64,000 bases of DNA from Favolaschia claudopus (Eukaryota > Basidiomycota > Agaricomycetes > Agaricales > Mycenaceae): NCBI GenBank assembly GCA_037176885.1, contig JAWWNJ010000060.1, forward strand, positions 372,001 to 436,000. Direction: 5' to 3'. The position numbers and the translations under genes were made by a program. This document shows, piece after piece, positions 24,281 to 35,556 of the stretch. The first letter of the stretch is position 1. Every line of letters begins with the position of its first letter. The notes beneath the pieces were generated by a model. It did not search any database. It saw only the letters and a program-made list of their open reading frames with translations, and had not been told where the DNA came from.

Positions 24281-25750
24281 TGCAAGGACGCGTTTGTATC
24301 CTGAAATCTTGAGACTTATATAGTCAAATGGATCGGTACGACATACCGGTTCTATTGAAATCTCCCAATCTTCACCGCTGGGTTGATAAAGAAAATGGTG
24401 GCATGGCAGGTTTTGAGTGCCTCTTATATTCTGGCATGTCCGTGGACTCTGTAAATGACGCGGTCAACGAGTGAACACGGGGCTGGATGATAGAAATTTG
24501 ACCCCAATGGGAACTGCAATTCTCGTGGCGCATCGCTAAAATCATGGCGACGAGGCCGGCGATATGAGGGGGCAGAGTACTGGATTAATCGATGAAGTCC
24601 AATGCAGAAAGAAGCATCCGGCGCTGGGCAACTTGCGATCTGTCATGCTCGCAACGGCTTTGTAATGTTCTGCGAAAGGAATCAAGCCTGCTAATATTGA
24701 AGTTCATGGCCAGCCAGTATCAGTTATAATCATCGAATCCTGCGGCCGTATTCACTGCGGGCTCAACAGCCACTGGCATTCACTTGATCTGAGTCTGTAC
24801 AAGGGCAACAAAGCTTCTCCAGATATGATATGATCGCTTGTTGCAGGGGGCGTGTATAAATATTCTGCCGCAGTACATGTGGGGCGGAGACTCGAGGCTT
24901 TGAGCGGAACAGAAGACGAGCTCATACCGCGGAGAATAAGGCACCAGTTGATCAAGGCCCAAGCCGAGCCTGCTACACGTCGAAGTCAGGAACTGTCTTC
25001 CCGCTCGACAGCGCTCGACCACCCGGTCCATCTCCATGCCCGAGGCCGGTAAGAAAATTTCGAATGTAGAGGGCAGTGTATAACCGAAGGCAAGTACAAT
25101 TGCTGACTCGAAGAACTCTCTATTCTGGCAGTCAGCAGAATATATAGTGTCAAATCTCCAAAACACAGTGTTCGGGAGGTCCTAGTACTGGACTCCCGGG
25201 GTTGTGGCTAAGCGCTGAGGAAGGAAAAAGATATTATGGTCTTTTGAAGTTGGAAAGTACTGAGACCGCGTGAAGAGTACTTATTATCGGTCGATTCGGC
25301 GATCCATGAGCCCATTGATATTGACCCCTTGACTGAGTCGTAGTGATAGGCCCGGCCCTAGATAGAGTAGTCCTGCAGCTGTAGTCCGCGACTTTCATTT
25401 GGCGTAGGAGAAGTTCGCTCATTCAAGTTCCTGGCGAGATAGAAGAGCGGAACTTGGCACGTGTTGTTTGTTCGTGTATGGACCGTTGCCGCGGCGTGCT
25501 CTCTAATTCCTCCTTCTTGCAGCTTCTTGCACACCCAAAGCAGTGACCGCAAACTCAAAAATGTGGCTCGAAACAAGGGAAAAGCCACTCAAACTGCCAA
25601 GGCTCAACCTCCTTTGCGTAGGAAGACTCCAAGTTAGCTGCGACGCTGCTGCCATGCCAGAATGCACCGCAGCCACTGATATTTGACTGTGCCAAAGCAT
25701 GACTCGGACCCGGAGCGACCCTATATAACTTGTTTTGCGCTGCTGCATCT
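24281..25750. other. Intergenic, no supported gene
   Basis: A 128-codon reverse frame (24780-25166) has no recognised family and no clear splice partners. Otherwise nothing seen in this 1.5 kb. Confidence 0.4.
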
Positions 25751-26352
25751 ATGCCATCCACAATGACCCAACTTCAATACCCGGAGGAGCAAGAGTACAA
25801 GGATCCCCAGTCTACGCAGCCCGACCCTCCGCAACTCCAGACTCCCCAAATTCCATGGGCGCTAGACATGGCCGAGCAGGACCGTTACAAGACCATCTTC
25901 GGGGCTTGGGTCGATAGTAGCACCGGTGTCTTCAATGGCAAAAACGCCATTGACGTCTTCGGGCAGAGCGGACTCCCAAAAGACGATCTCGCGCACATCT
26001 GGACGCTGGCCGACGTCGATGACAGGGGTACACTCAACCTCTCCGAATTCACTGTCGCTATGGGGCTGATCTATCGCAGTACGTGTTCACTCGTCCCAAT
26101 CACTGGCAAGCCAGTTTAAATTTCAAAATGTATCTAGGGCTTCGTGGAGCCAAGATACCCGACAAGCTGCCGCGAGAGCTAAAGGACCTGCTTATGCAGG
26201 AGGCTGGCCCCAATAGCGAATCAACCACACACCCACCGGCGCTCCAGAATCCTGAATCATTGAGGCTTAGTGCCGTTGATGAAAACGGCTTTCTCAAGGG
26301 GAAGGCTGCCAGAGAGGACTCCCTCAAGATCGCGCGCGCATCTAAACTGTAG
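25751..26352 (+). CDS. EH-domain protein fragment (Pan1/Eps15-like)
   Basis: Two exons (25751-26078 and 26138-26352; 59-nt intron). After a Pro/Gln-rich start, residues about 35-125 form one Eps15-homology (EH) domain: IPWALDMAEQDRYKTIFGAW, ALEVFGQSGL-like DVFGQSGLPKDDLAHIWTLAD, and the EF-hand loop DVDDRGTLNLSEF, ending MGLIYR|RLRGAKIPDKLPREL. EH domains bind NPF peptides in endocytic scaffolds such as Pan1. The protein ends after about 180 aa, far shorter than Pan1. Just downstream (about 26353-26460) are DVDNNG and GELSLAE-like residues in shifting frames, the trace of a second EH domain. This looks like a truncated or decaying paralogue. Confidence 0.6.
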
Positions 26353-26460
26353 CCGATGTCGATAACAATGGCAGCTAATAGTGGCGAGCTCAGTCTCGCT
26401 GAGGTGTATCGTTATGGGGCTCAATCGCACCATGCTCGATCTGCTATGGTACAAGCTACA
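26353..26460 (+). pseudogene. Decayed second EH-domain remnant
   Basis: Directly after the stop at 26350-26352, the codons for ADVDNNG, then SGELSLAE and MGLNRT appear in different frames with stops between them. They match the order of the EF-hand half of an EH domain (compare ADVDDRGTLNLSEF...MGLIYR in the preceding gene). Confidence 0.4.
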
Positions 26461-26666
26461 ATTCACATTACGAGTCTCACGCAAGGCTGAATCGAAATGA
26501 TTTTCCATATGGGTTGCTGCCAGATCTTGAGCTTTAATTTGTTCGAGGCACCCCCGTGCACGAATCTCTACTGCACAGCGAGCCTCAGCCTTCGGTCTTT
26601 TCCCTGAGATGACTGGAGGTATTTTCATGTTTTAATGATTTATTGTACACTTTTCTGTTTGTGAAT

Positions 26667-29314
26667 CTAGGCTTGTAACCCCTTCACCCTCGCCGTCGTC
26701 TCGACACCATCAAGCGAAATCGAATTTGCGCTGGAGGGATTCTTCCTCCAAGCCTCGACCAGCGCTTTCGCCTCTACAGGCGGGACATTCGCATCCTTTG
26801 TCCCCACCGTGATGTGCAGCCTGAGCTTCGTCTCCTCAGGTAAATGCGCAACAAACGCCGCGCCTAACTGCCTCCCCCCATCCGCCTCCTCGGACAATTC
26901 CAGGCCATCCACAGTCACCGCCATCACCCTATCATTCCACACCACGCTCCCCAATTTGAATCGAAACAGCGGAGGCGTGCCATCCGCATCATACAGCTCT
27001 TTACACCTAGCCCAAAACTCCTCCTTCGCAGCAACCGCACTCGGGTCGACTCCGTCTCCCTTCTTCAGCTCATTCCTATGAGCAAGCGTGACGTGGGGCC
27101 GTTTCGCCACACGCCCAGCTTTGCGCAACGCAGTCCAAAACGGCACGTCTTTCAGCACGGGCGTGAGCACCGCATCCAATGCGACCTCCGGCATGAACGC
27201 ATAATAGCGTGGCGCCGCCCCCGCCTCCCCTTTCTTACCACCACCACTCGGCGAATCAGGCTTTTTCGTCGCAGGTGTATACCCCCTCGCCCTCTCCAAC
27301 GCAGCCTCAACCCTCCCCGCCTCCGGCAGCGGCACACCCAAGACCCTCACACAAACATCCACCGCCTTCCTCACCGCATCCTCCAACCCATCCCCGACCT
27401 CCATCTCCACGACCTCGTCTACCTCGCTCGGCGCGAGGGGCTCCGCCTTGGTGATGAAGCTCCATAGAACGTCTTCGTGCGCTTTGGCTTTGTCGGGGCG
27501 GAGGCTTTGGTGGTTGGCGCCGCGCGTTTGGATGCGGTCGGCACAGATGCGGTGGATGAAGGCGGGAGGTTGGGTGTCCAATGCCCAGTTGAGGGCGAGG
27601 AGGCGGACGCGGGGGGTTGATGAGGTGGTGGCGTCGCGGAGGGCTTGGCGGTGTTGTTTGAGGTGGTTGTTCCTGTAAGGGGCACGCACAACAATTGATT
27701 CAGTTAGCGGTGTGGACTACAAGAGAGAGTGGACGTCGTACTTGTCCGCAATGACAACATCGTGCTTTTTCAGTAACTCTGTGACGTTCTTGATGAATAT
27801 GGGAGCAGGTTTCTTTGCATTGACGTCGTCGCTCTGAGTGTGCCCAAAGCCGAAGATATGCGACAGCGCAACCGCCACGGCAGTTTTACCTGGGACCAGA
27901 TAAACCAACGGACGAGCAGTGTCGCGCAGCTCTACGTACCACACCCAGGAATCGCTACGGGGACGATGATGGTCTTCCCAAACTCCCCTTTCGCCGCTGG
28001 TACCGCCAGTGCCTTTTCCCCGCCCTTCGACCTTAGCGCCTTCTTTCCCTGCTCCGTCTCCAGATACGCCAGGAACCGCTCCCGCACCGTGACAATCCCC
28101 TTATTATCCTGATATTCTGCAAACGCAGCCGGATCCCGCCTGATCTCCTCAACCACCCACCTTGCATACACCTGCGTCTCCGCACGGCGCATCTTGCTCT
28201 TCGGCAGCTCATCCACACTCATCCCGTCCTTCCCCTTCCCCGTCTTGTTCTTCCGCATGGAGAGCAGAGATTTGGTGACCTCACGCCAGTCGCGGTACAT
28301 CATGTATGGCTCGTCGAATTTGACTTTGAAGAAAAACGAGGAGCCGATGGGGTACGGCGGGGTGTTCCTTGGAGAGGCCGAGGGCGGGGGCGGGGCGACT
28401 TGCGTACGGACAACAAAGCCCTCGACGGGGACGCCGTTCCAGGCGCCGGTTTTGCCGATTTCGGAGGTGAATTCGCGGACGGCGGCGATGGTAGGGAGTT
28501 CTGTCGAGGCGGTCTTGATGAAGCCCCATTCTTCTGCGAACGCGTCGACGACGGAGTGGGGTTGGGTGTTGAAGGCTTTCGTGCTTTCGTTGAGGCCGTG
28601 GAGATGGAGACCTGTGAGCTCTGGCGGGTACGCGAGGACGTGTTCTTCGAAAGAGTCGTCGCAGAGCTGTCGAATTCATGTCAACGCCGAACATAATCAT
28701 GAAAAACGCGCACCTCTGCTACTGCAGTCCAATTCTTCTCCCACAAGACTTTCGCAAGATCTGCCTCGGTACGGCCATTTTGAGCAAGATACTTGCGCAG
28801 CCAGCCCTCTCCAGCTTGAGCATGGGTTGGTTTTTTGTCGTCTTTGGAGTACCCCACAGCGTGCTTTGAGGTGATCAGTAGCTTTTCGGGCGTTAGCGCC
28901 GCGATGAAGATGATGCATCCGTTGCTCTTCAATGACAAGGTATACGGCGCCGTCGTGTGCGCTTCCAATGACGACCACTTGCGGGTGCGTCTCAGCAACA
29001 ACATTGACGTAGACAGAAACACGCACAGTTGTCCACCCCACTTCTCCGATATTGAAAAACTTGTCGTATCCGCGAACGATGATACGGTACTGGCCATCGG
29101 GTTGCTTCAGAGTAAAAAGTCCCCGCGCAAGTGTAGGAAACGGCGATGGAACCACGTAGTACTTGTGCTCAGCCATCTTCCAGCTTGAAAGTGATATACT
29201 GGAGTCTGCAGGCGCGGCATGTCTGGTAGACCGAACAAGCTTGGGTTTGGCCGCTGAGAGATCTCGGAGCTCTTCGATGAGGCGAGAATCCTCTGCGATA
29301 GCAGGATGTGCCAT
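26667..29314 (-). CDS. trl1: tRNA ligase Trl1
   Basis: Multi-exon gene for the fungal tripartite tRNA ligase, which heals and seals exon halves in tRNA splicing and in HAC1-type mRNA splicing. The ATG at 29314 starts MAHPAIAEDSRLIEEL. The N-terminal ligase domain has LSLKSNGCIIFI, with the KxxG nucleotidyl-lysine motif, then EGFVVRTQ and FFFKVKFDEPYM (later nucleotidyltransferase motifs). The central kinase has the P-loop IPGCG|KTAVAVALS, split by an intron, followed by DDVNAKKPAP and ADK|NNHLKQHR. The C-terminal cyclic phosphodiesterase domain has both HxT motifs (HVTLAHRNE and HITVGTKD). All three active centres are present and no break was found. About 800 aa, the usual fungal length. Confidence 0.93.
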
Positions 29315-29826
29315 GGCAGCAAACCTGCGGTAGGGGCGCAGGCCCTGCTGAGAGATTGCCCGTCGCAGAATTTTGGAGCTCGAAATTGAGACAAGATAAA
29401 GCTATCCCAAGCAGACAGAAGAGAACTGAGCACTGCAGAGCCTTAGTTGAAGGCGTATCGAGGATTCAGCGCATACATAGATTGTGCGAATTGGTCCTTG
29501 GACTTGGAGGAGATGAAAGTTTTGGTCAAGTTCTAAAAATGTAATTTTGGAGGTGTGACAGTCTGTGACTGTGAGTTTTCTCCGCCAACCAGCCCTCTGT
29601 GCCTGGCTGCCTGAACTCTAAACGACTAGCAGAGATCTTAGAGACTCAGCAAGGATATGACCTGCCGCAAAGTTTATCCCTCTTCTTCTTAGCCCAGAAT
29701 ATGCTATCATTTGCTGCGCTCAAGACTTGTAAAATAACTTGGACGAGGCCTTGGCAAAAACCCTCAAAAACCTCAACGTTCGGGCAGAAAACGACGCGCA
29801 ACAGCTGTCAAGCTACTACCTGAACA
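29315..29826. other. Intergenic spacer
   Basis: Promoter side of trl1 and 3' side of the next reverse-strand gene. No further feature recognised. Confidence 0.45.
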
Positions 29827-30663
29827 CTACGCAACATCTCCTAGAGCTTTCCTGATCACTGCCGCCATCGTCTCTGGCTGACTCGCATTGATGTGGTGAC
29901 CTGATTTCACCGAAATCTTCTGCACCTTCTGTCCTCCCATTTGACTCTCCATATCTGCAATAATCTTGTCCTGAGCCTCCGGAACCACTCCCCTATCCTC
30001 CTCGCAAAACAAATACGTCGCTGGAATGTCTTTGTAGGCTGCGTATGAAATTTTCTGGCTGAAGCTTGCTGCTGCGTGTTCTCGCATTTTGGATGCCCAG
30101 ACGAGCGCCTCGTCATTCGGCAAGTCCGAGTAGCCTCCAGTCGCACAAGTCGCCTTGTCTAAGACCAAGTATTCGCCCACCATCTCGTGGGGTTCGGTCA
30201 AAACGCAAGACCAATGCGGGAAAGCAGCGGGAAACTTGCTCACCTCCACTTTGATAGCATGACTCACCATCCCCTCCCCGAACACCTCCATCATGGCCTT
30301 TCCCTCCATCGGCACACACGCCGCAACGAAGATAATCCTCACAATCCCTCCACTTTTTCCCTCTCGCTCTCTCACACTCTTAGCCAAGCCCTTGGCCGCT
30401 TCACACGCGACCGTCCCGCCATACGAATGCGCCACCAATGCGACGTCCTTTCCCTCATCCACCAGCCTCCCCACCACATCCGCCACTCCCTTCGCATCGT
30501 CGTACATGGTGGGCGCCTTCTCCCGTCGGCCGACGGTTTGGTGCTCAACGCCGTGCACAGCGTAGCTGTGCGATTCGAGGTTGGATATGACGGCGTCGTA
30601 GAGGGAGACGGGGGAGAACGACGCTGGGATGAGCACGATGGTGGGCTTGGTTGGCGTCGACAT
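29827..30663 (-). CDS. Alpha/beta hydrolase, paralogue B
   Basis: Starts at the ATG 30661-30663 (MSTPTKPTIVLIPASFSPVSLYDAV). It is open to 29827 (278 aa), but a 60-nt in-frame segment beginning GTGAGCAAGTTTCC and ending CACGAG sits exactly where paralogues A and C have their intron. The mature protein may therefore be 258 aa. Catalytic elements are VAHSYGG (nucleophile Ser), CEEDRGVVPE (acid) and KSGHHINASQP (His). It is the most diverged of the three paralogues. A cytosolic ester hydrolase is likely; the substrate is unknown. Confidence 0.82.
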   Translation of the reverse strand: MSTPTKPTIVLIPASFSPVSLYDAVISNLESHSYAVHGVEHQTVGRREKAPTMYDDAKGVADVVGRLVDEGKDVALVAHSYGGTVACEAAKGLAKSVREREGKSGGIVRIIFVAACVPMEGKAMMEVFGEGMVSHAIKVEVSKFPAAFPHWSCVLTEPHEMVGEYLVLDKATCATGGYSDLPNDEALVWASKMREHAAASFSQKISYAAYKDIPATYLFCEEDRGVVPEAQDKIIADMESQMGGQKVQKISVKSGHHINASQPETMAAVIRKALGDVA

Positions 30664-31497
30664 AGATGTTCGTGATGAGGAGGGTGTCAAGTGAGACAAT
30701 GTCTCGAGCACAATCGATCTTCTTTTCAATTGAATGGGATTTCCTTTCCGCTGCCAAGCGGTCCCACCCCTTCGAAATCGAAGTTGCATCGAAAATTGGT
30801 CTGATGACTGGCTTACTCGAGTATTGTCTTCCCGAGGGCCACTTCTTTGGAAACTTCATGTAAGGCTGATCACGCTAAGCAGCAGCCAAGGGCAAATCAA
30901 TCAACTCAATACGATTCAATGCAGCTGAGCTCCATGCTTTCAGCGACCACCCGTTAATGTGCGCAAGCACCTGCAAGCACTACGAACCATCCCCTACCAT
31001 CCGGGATCCCCCTCACACGACTACCCTACACCACCCCCGCGAACGGTTAATGCGCTCACTCTATTCGTATTTATTGCCGTCTGGCACCGCGTCTCTGTAG
31101 CTAGCGTACTTATTGCGGTTTAGAAATGCAGAGTCAAACAAAAACGAAAACGATTGCAGCTGATTAGCAGCTACTCGAAGACAACCACTCAACTGGCGGG
31201 CAGCTAATCGAGCTCGTCGAGTCATTGAAGTAGACATTTCCCTCCCCACTGGGCAGACATCAAGAAAACAGTGCCAGCGCCCCGTTTGCAACGCAGCCTA
31301 CTTCGAGATTTATTGCAGATGATAGACGCCCAACAATTTCGATCTCGAAGCTTGAATCATGCACAAGAAAGAAGCTCGATTCATCTCACTTCCTATCTAA
31401 CGTAGAGTGTACCTACATCTGGCATCCAAAAATCCTTTATTTAGCTAAAATAATGTAGACTATCAATTGTTGCAGTGCATTAAGCGAACTATAAGCA
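30664..31497. other. Intergenic region
   Basis: No supported gene. The only frames are short and lack recognisable features. Confidence 0.45.
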
Positions 31498-32686
31498 CTA
31501 GAGGGGTGAACAACTGAAAGAGCTTGTCAGGTCGTTGAAGTCAGTAGGACCGGCCAGCCCGGGCACGTTGAAGAAGTCCCAGGTGCCCTGCGTCAAAACT
31601 AGTGATGTCAAGGTTCGGTCCAGAAATCGGTTCGAACCTGAACCGAACTGGACCGAACGCTGCGTTCAGGTTCAGGGTTCAGAATTTCCCTGAACCGAAC
31701 GCAAAATGGAGGTTCAAGGTTCGGGCAATGAGGACTGCGTTCAGAACGCGTTCGAACGCTGAACGCGAAAGCCCATCAATGTTTCGTCAAATCATCAATT
31801 TCTGACCTTACAGGGTTGATCCGAGGTGTACATACCTTGCAACGGAGATGTTGGCAACTGTTGGCAATCAGTTCCGTCTTCGACGCCGTTGCGGGTCAAA
31901 TGTGAGTCCATTGATGGCGCATCAGCAAGGTCTAAGTATTCGGCCGATGTTTCCCCTCGCACATATTTGAGCTGTTTGGTGTCAGGAAAGGGCAGGCAGT
32001 GGAAAACTAGACTTCAAGACATAGCAGAAGTGGGAGGGAAGCCCCAATTTTTTTTTTCGGGCACAGTTTTTCGACCTCGGAAGTTGCCGAGCTGGGAAAG
32101 GTTCGAACGCGTTCGAACGCCGAACCGAACCTGAACGCGCGTTCAGGTTCAGAGTTCGGTGATTGCCTGAACCGAACGCGACGTTCAGGTTCGGGGTTCA
32201 CAAAAAAGAGCCCCGAACCTGAACCGAACCGAACCTTGACATCACTAGTCAAAACAACCTCTTGATCCGTGCCACCGTTGCCAGTACCAATTCCGAGGCA
32301 GCCAAAGTCTCTGTAAAATGGTTATGATCAGTACTGTTACATGAAACCTAAAAGTTCTGGGTGGGACGACGCTTACTCAAAGAAGGTACAGATAAATCCA
32401 CCGGGTATGACTGCATTTGAAATCTCCTTGTTGAGGAAGCTGAGTCCGCCGGTGAGGTTGACGCAGGAGTCAGACACCGCTGGGACGTTGACGCAACCAT
32501 TGGGCGGGTTGGCGCTTCCGGTGCAGACCTCTACAGTAACACTAGCATCCTGTATTGAGAGATGAGTGTGAAGTAGCGACGAAACGTAGAGAATGCCAGG
32601 CTCACGGTCCCTGGTTTCACCGGGCTAGCTACAGCGACGGAGATGGCAGCGAAAATCGTGAAGAGGAAAGCTTTGGAGCTGAACAT
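31498..32686 (-). pseudogene. Small secreted protein gene disrupted by a hAT element
   Basis: Exon 1 (32686-32606) encodes a signal peptide (MFSSKAFLFTIFAAISVAVA). A 56-nt intron leads to exon 2 (32549-32377), DASVTVEVCTGSANPP..., with GGLSFLNKEISNAVIPGGF. A 66-nt intron leads to exon 3 (from 32310), DFGCLGIGTGNGG...VVL, which stops being gene-like at 32248, where the 648-bp hAT element starts. Beyond the element the same frame continues (QGTWDFFNVPGLAGP...) to TAG at 31498-31500. The target duplication GTCAAAAC explains the joint exactly. With the element in place the frame is broken. It resembles an uncharacterised family of small Cys-containing secreted basidiomycete proteins; that family match is from memory and by eye. 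Confidence 0.8.
31600..32247. mobile_element. Non-autonomous hAT element, copy 1 (648 bp)
   Basis: Perfect 20-bp terminal inverted repeats TAGTGATGTCAAGGTTCGGT, flanked by the 8-bp duplication GTCAAAAC (31592-31599 and 32248-32255). An 8-bp duplication and TA...TA termini are hallmarks of hAT elements. Subterminal regions are packed with GAACCTGAAC/GTTCGAAC-type words in both directions, probable transposase binding sites. There is no transposase gene. It appears identical over its full length to the copy at 54778-55425 and is inserted in a coding exon. Confidence 0.9.
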
Positions 32687-32833
32687 GTCGAGGCGGGTAG
32701 TTGCTAATTTGCAGACTGAGGATGAGATGCAGAATACGATGGCTTTTATATGTTCTTGCGATGCCATTTCTGGAAAATTTGTGGTGTCTGTCTATACGTT
32801 TTCGACATCTACGTGGAGAATGACACGCCGGAA

Positions 32834-32997
32834 TCTGTCGGAAAAATCTAAAAATGGTTTAAACCCGAAAGTCGTGTTGCAACCGGTTGCAAGCGCCTTG
32901 CAACCGATTTCAAGGCCCTTTCTAGACGACTTTCGTGTGAAAAGAACCTTCCAACCTGCCTTGCAAGGTTAAAATTTTGATAGATTTTTCCGACAGA
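32834..32997. repeat. 164-bp foldback element with 17-bp inverted ends
   Basis: TCTGTCGGAAAAATCTA at the left end and its perfect complement at the right. Inner arms share GAAAGTCGT and several GTTGCAA/TTGCAAC words. The whole could fold as an imperfect hairpin. No target duplication is evident. It lies just upstream of the disrupted secreted-protein gene. Confidence 0.55.
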
Positions 32998-33420
32998 GGA
33001 CAATGTAGTCCGGTGAGCAGGCGCCGAATCGTTTTGAGATTCGAATCCAAAGAGGGCTTCTCGCGGAATCTTGCGGCCAAAAAGCTGTAGAGACAGATTC
33101 GGTTGAACATTCGGCCGAGCAGATACGACAGATAGCACGGTATGGCAGCCTCAGCAGCCTCCTCATAGGCTGATATTGTGATTGTGAAATTATGATTGTT
33201 TTCAGCGCTCAACAAAATTTCGCCGCGAAACTATTGGCACCTTGCATGAGCTTGTACTGACGGTGAATGTCAACAAGAACAGGCACAACTTCACTGACCA
33301 GCCGCTCGGAGGAGAAACAGAATATAGCAACGTTTGATACAAACCAAAGTCAAGGCGCCGACATCTATGCCCCAAGCCTAGAGGTAATGGGTAGGCACGC
33401 AGAGTGGCATTACTGAATAG
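32998..33420. other. Intergenic, no gene seen
   Basis: Short frames on both strands only; nothing recognised. Confidence 0.4.
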
Positions 33421-33521
33421 TAGGCTAGAAGTTCGCAGGGAGATTGTCTCAGATGGAGAGCGGGTCGTTCGATATTTTCCTTGAGAACTTTGATTTTGTG
33501 TGGGCGCGGCGGCGTAAATAG
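33421..33521 (+). pseudogene. C-terminal remnant of SAM methyltransferase (copy 3)
   Basis: The codons from about 33452 to the stop at 33519-33521 read MESGSFDIFLENFDFVWARR, nearly the C-terminus of methyltransferase copy 1 (MESGSFDIFLENDFVWARRK), and are close to it at the DNA level. Upstream, E-x-R-R-E continues the similarity, but a frameshift separates the two blocks. No catalytic domain is present, so this is a dead fragment. Confidence 0.6.
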
Positions 33522-33849
33522 TTCTTCGCATTCGAGTAGACCAAGATCAAGCTTCAGATCTTCAATACCTAGCCTTCAGACAACCTTCAGATATGCAGAA
33601 CCGTCGAACAGTGCCACGCAAGGCCCTGGCGATGAGAACATGAGATGGTGAAATGGACCAAGTCTTTTAAAGTCCAATTGATGATCCGTACGTAACGCTA
33701 GATATTGATGCGCTGTCACAGCTTGTGACCCCCTCTTTGACACTAACCACAACCTTTTGCTACCTTACCTGTTGTGCTCAACCACGCCTCTATTGTATCC
33801 TCGCCTAACAGCTTTATTGTCGCGTATTGCGACGCGTAGTTTTCCCTCG

Positions 33850-35556
33850 ATGGCTCTTTCCTCTGATATAATCGAAATTTCCGACTCTGACAACGACGCG
33901 CCGCCGCTTCCCCCTTCCTCGCAACCTTCCTTCAGCGGGGTTGTGGACTTGTGCTTGAGCGACGATGACGACGACGAAGACCTACCTGCTCCGGGAGACG
34001 CACTGTTTCTCCAAGGTCTGAATGCCACTGGGAAGCGAAAACGCCACTCGGTAGCGTCGTCGATGTCTTCCGCCACGGGGTACGAAGATCATGAGCTGGA
34101 CTTGAGCGCGGATGAATCGCCAAAGAAGGCGCCCCGGAAGGTGAGATGCCCGCTGCAGATTTACTTCCTCGAATAACTCAGAAACAGTCGAGTGGCACCA
34201 AGACGGCTCGCAAACCGCGTAAGACAGAAGAAGAAAAGGCGGCAGCAAAGGTGAGCTACTAATCTGTCTCATTGCTATGATATTTACGCACGGCAGGCAC
34301 AGAAACAGAAGGACGCAGCCGACAAGAAAGCTATGAAAGCAGTCGACAAAGCAGAGAAGACTGCCGCTCTCGTACGACATTTCTTCTCAGTTTTCATAAT
34401 ATTCATCTATTCATACCAGGCCCGCGAAAAAGCCGCCAAACAAGCCTACAAAGCCGCCAACAAACTCATCCACGACAAGAAAACCACCCTCGCAAGCATG
34501 GAGATCGTCTTCCCGCCGAGCCTCGGCAACTCTGACCTCCTCGCCTCCTTCCGCGCCCACATCGCCCCGTACAAAATGACCGTCTCCGTGGCGCCGACGA
34601 ACCTCGTCCGCCGCCAATCGGTGTTCACCTGGCGGCGCACAATGACCGCTGAATACGATCCCGTGATGAGGGAGTGGCAGCCCGTGCAGGAGCATACGCA
34701 GACGATCGATACTTATATGATGTATATGGGCGCGGACGAGTTGGTGAGGGTTATCTCGGAGGATTCGGAGGATGGGTTGAAGAATGCTGTGAGGTTGGCG
34801 AGGGAGGGGTATGGGTCGCCTAAGGCGCAGATGTTTTTGATGGTGGAGGGGCTGAAGTTGTATCATCGGAGGACGGGCGGTATAAGGGTGAGTGGATCGT
34901 TTTTTATGCATGATGCGGACTGACTGACTTGTACGGAGTAGTACACCAAAACTCAGCTCGAGCTCGCACTGGCGGGACTACAACTCGCCGAGAACACCCA
35001 CCTCCTCTACGTTGACACGGTCAATGAGGCAGTTGAACGGCTCTACGACCTTAGCGCCGATCTCGGAATCAAGCCATACAAGTGCGCCTCCCTTTCTCCT
35101 CTCCCGCCAGCAGTTGCTTACCAACTGTGGATCAGACTCATCGAACGCTCACACCTCCCCTTCTGCTCCAACGTCAGCCAACCCACGGGCACCTCGCTCG
35201 CGGACACGTGGGTGAAGATGCTCGGGCAGGTACACCGTATGACGGAGAGCGGCGCGCGAGGCATTGCGGAGGATTTTCCTACGGCGCATAAGTTGTTTGA
35301 GGGGTATCAGAGGGCGGAAGATGGGAGGGCGAGGGATGCGTTGGTTATGTATAGTAAGGTGCGGTTTTTTTCTTCTTTTCTCCGGAATTTCTTTCTGACT
35401 CGCGGGTTTTAGATTCGCCACCGCAAAGACGGCGTTGCGAAGGGGAGGATTGTGAACCAGGCCTTGTCGCAGGTGGTGGGGACTGTGATGTATGGGCTGG
35501 ATCCGTTGCAGTTGGTGTATTCGGCGTCAAAGAAGGGGGAGAGGGAGGATGAGTGA
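33850..35556 (+). CDS. eme1: Eme1/Mms4-like ERCC4-domain protein
   Basis: Multi-exon gene. The start chosen is ATG 33850, MALSSDIIEISDSDNDAPP, whose acidic SDSDND resembles a SUMO-interaction-like motif. An acidic Ser-rich N-terminus is followed by a Lys/Ala-rich coiled-coil-like stretch (EEEKAAAK, AQKQKDAADKKAMKAVDKAEK, REKAAKQAYKAANKL), then the ERCC4-type domain LASMEIVFPPSL...FTWRRTM, MYMGADELVRVI, LIVEGLK-like FLMVEGLKLYHRR and a C-terminal helix-hairpin-helix-like region (KLFEGYQRAEDGRARDALVMYSK, GRIVNQALSQVV). This domain order matches Eme1, the partner of Mus81 in the structure-specific nuclease that resolves recombination intermediates. The canonical active-site ERKxxD is not evident, as expected for the Eme1 subunit. 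Confidence 0.78.

Noticed and set aside
28194..28874. 226-codon forward frame
   Set aside because: Antisense to well-supported tRNA ligase exons; shadow of its codon bias.
31625..31650. GGTTCGAACC in the hAT ends resembling a tRNA T-loop
   Set aside because: It is one of many subterminal repeats of the element; no tRNA fold.
31826..32134. 102-codon and 67-codon frames inside the 648-bp element, identical in both copies
   Set aside because: They are identical because the elements are copies; no transposase or other domain features.
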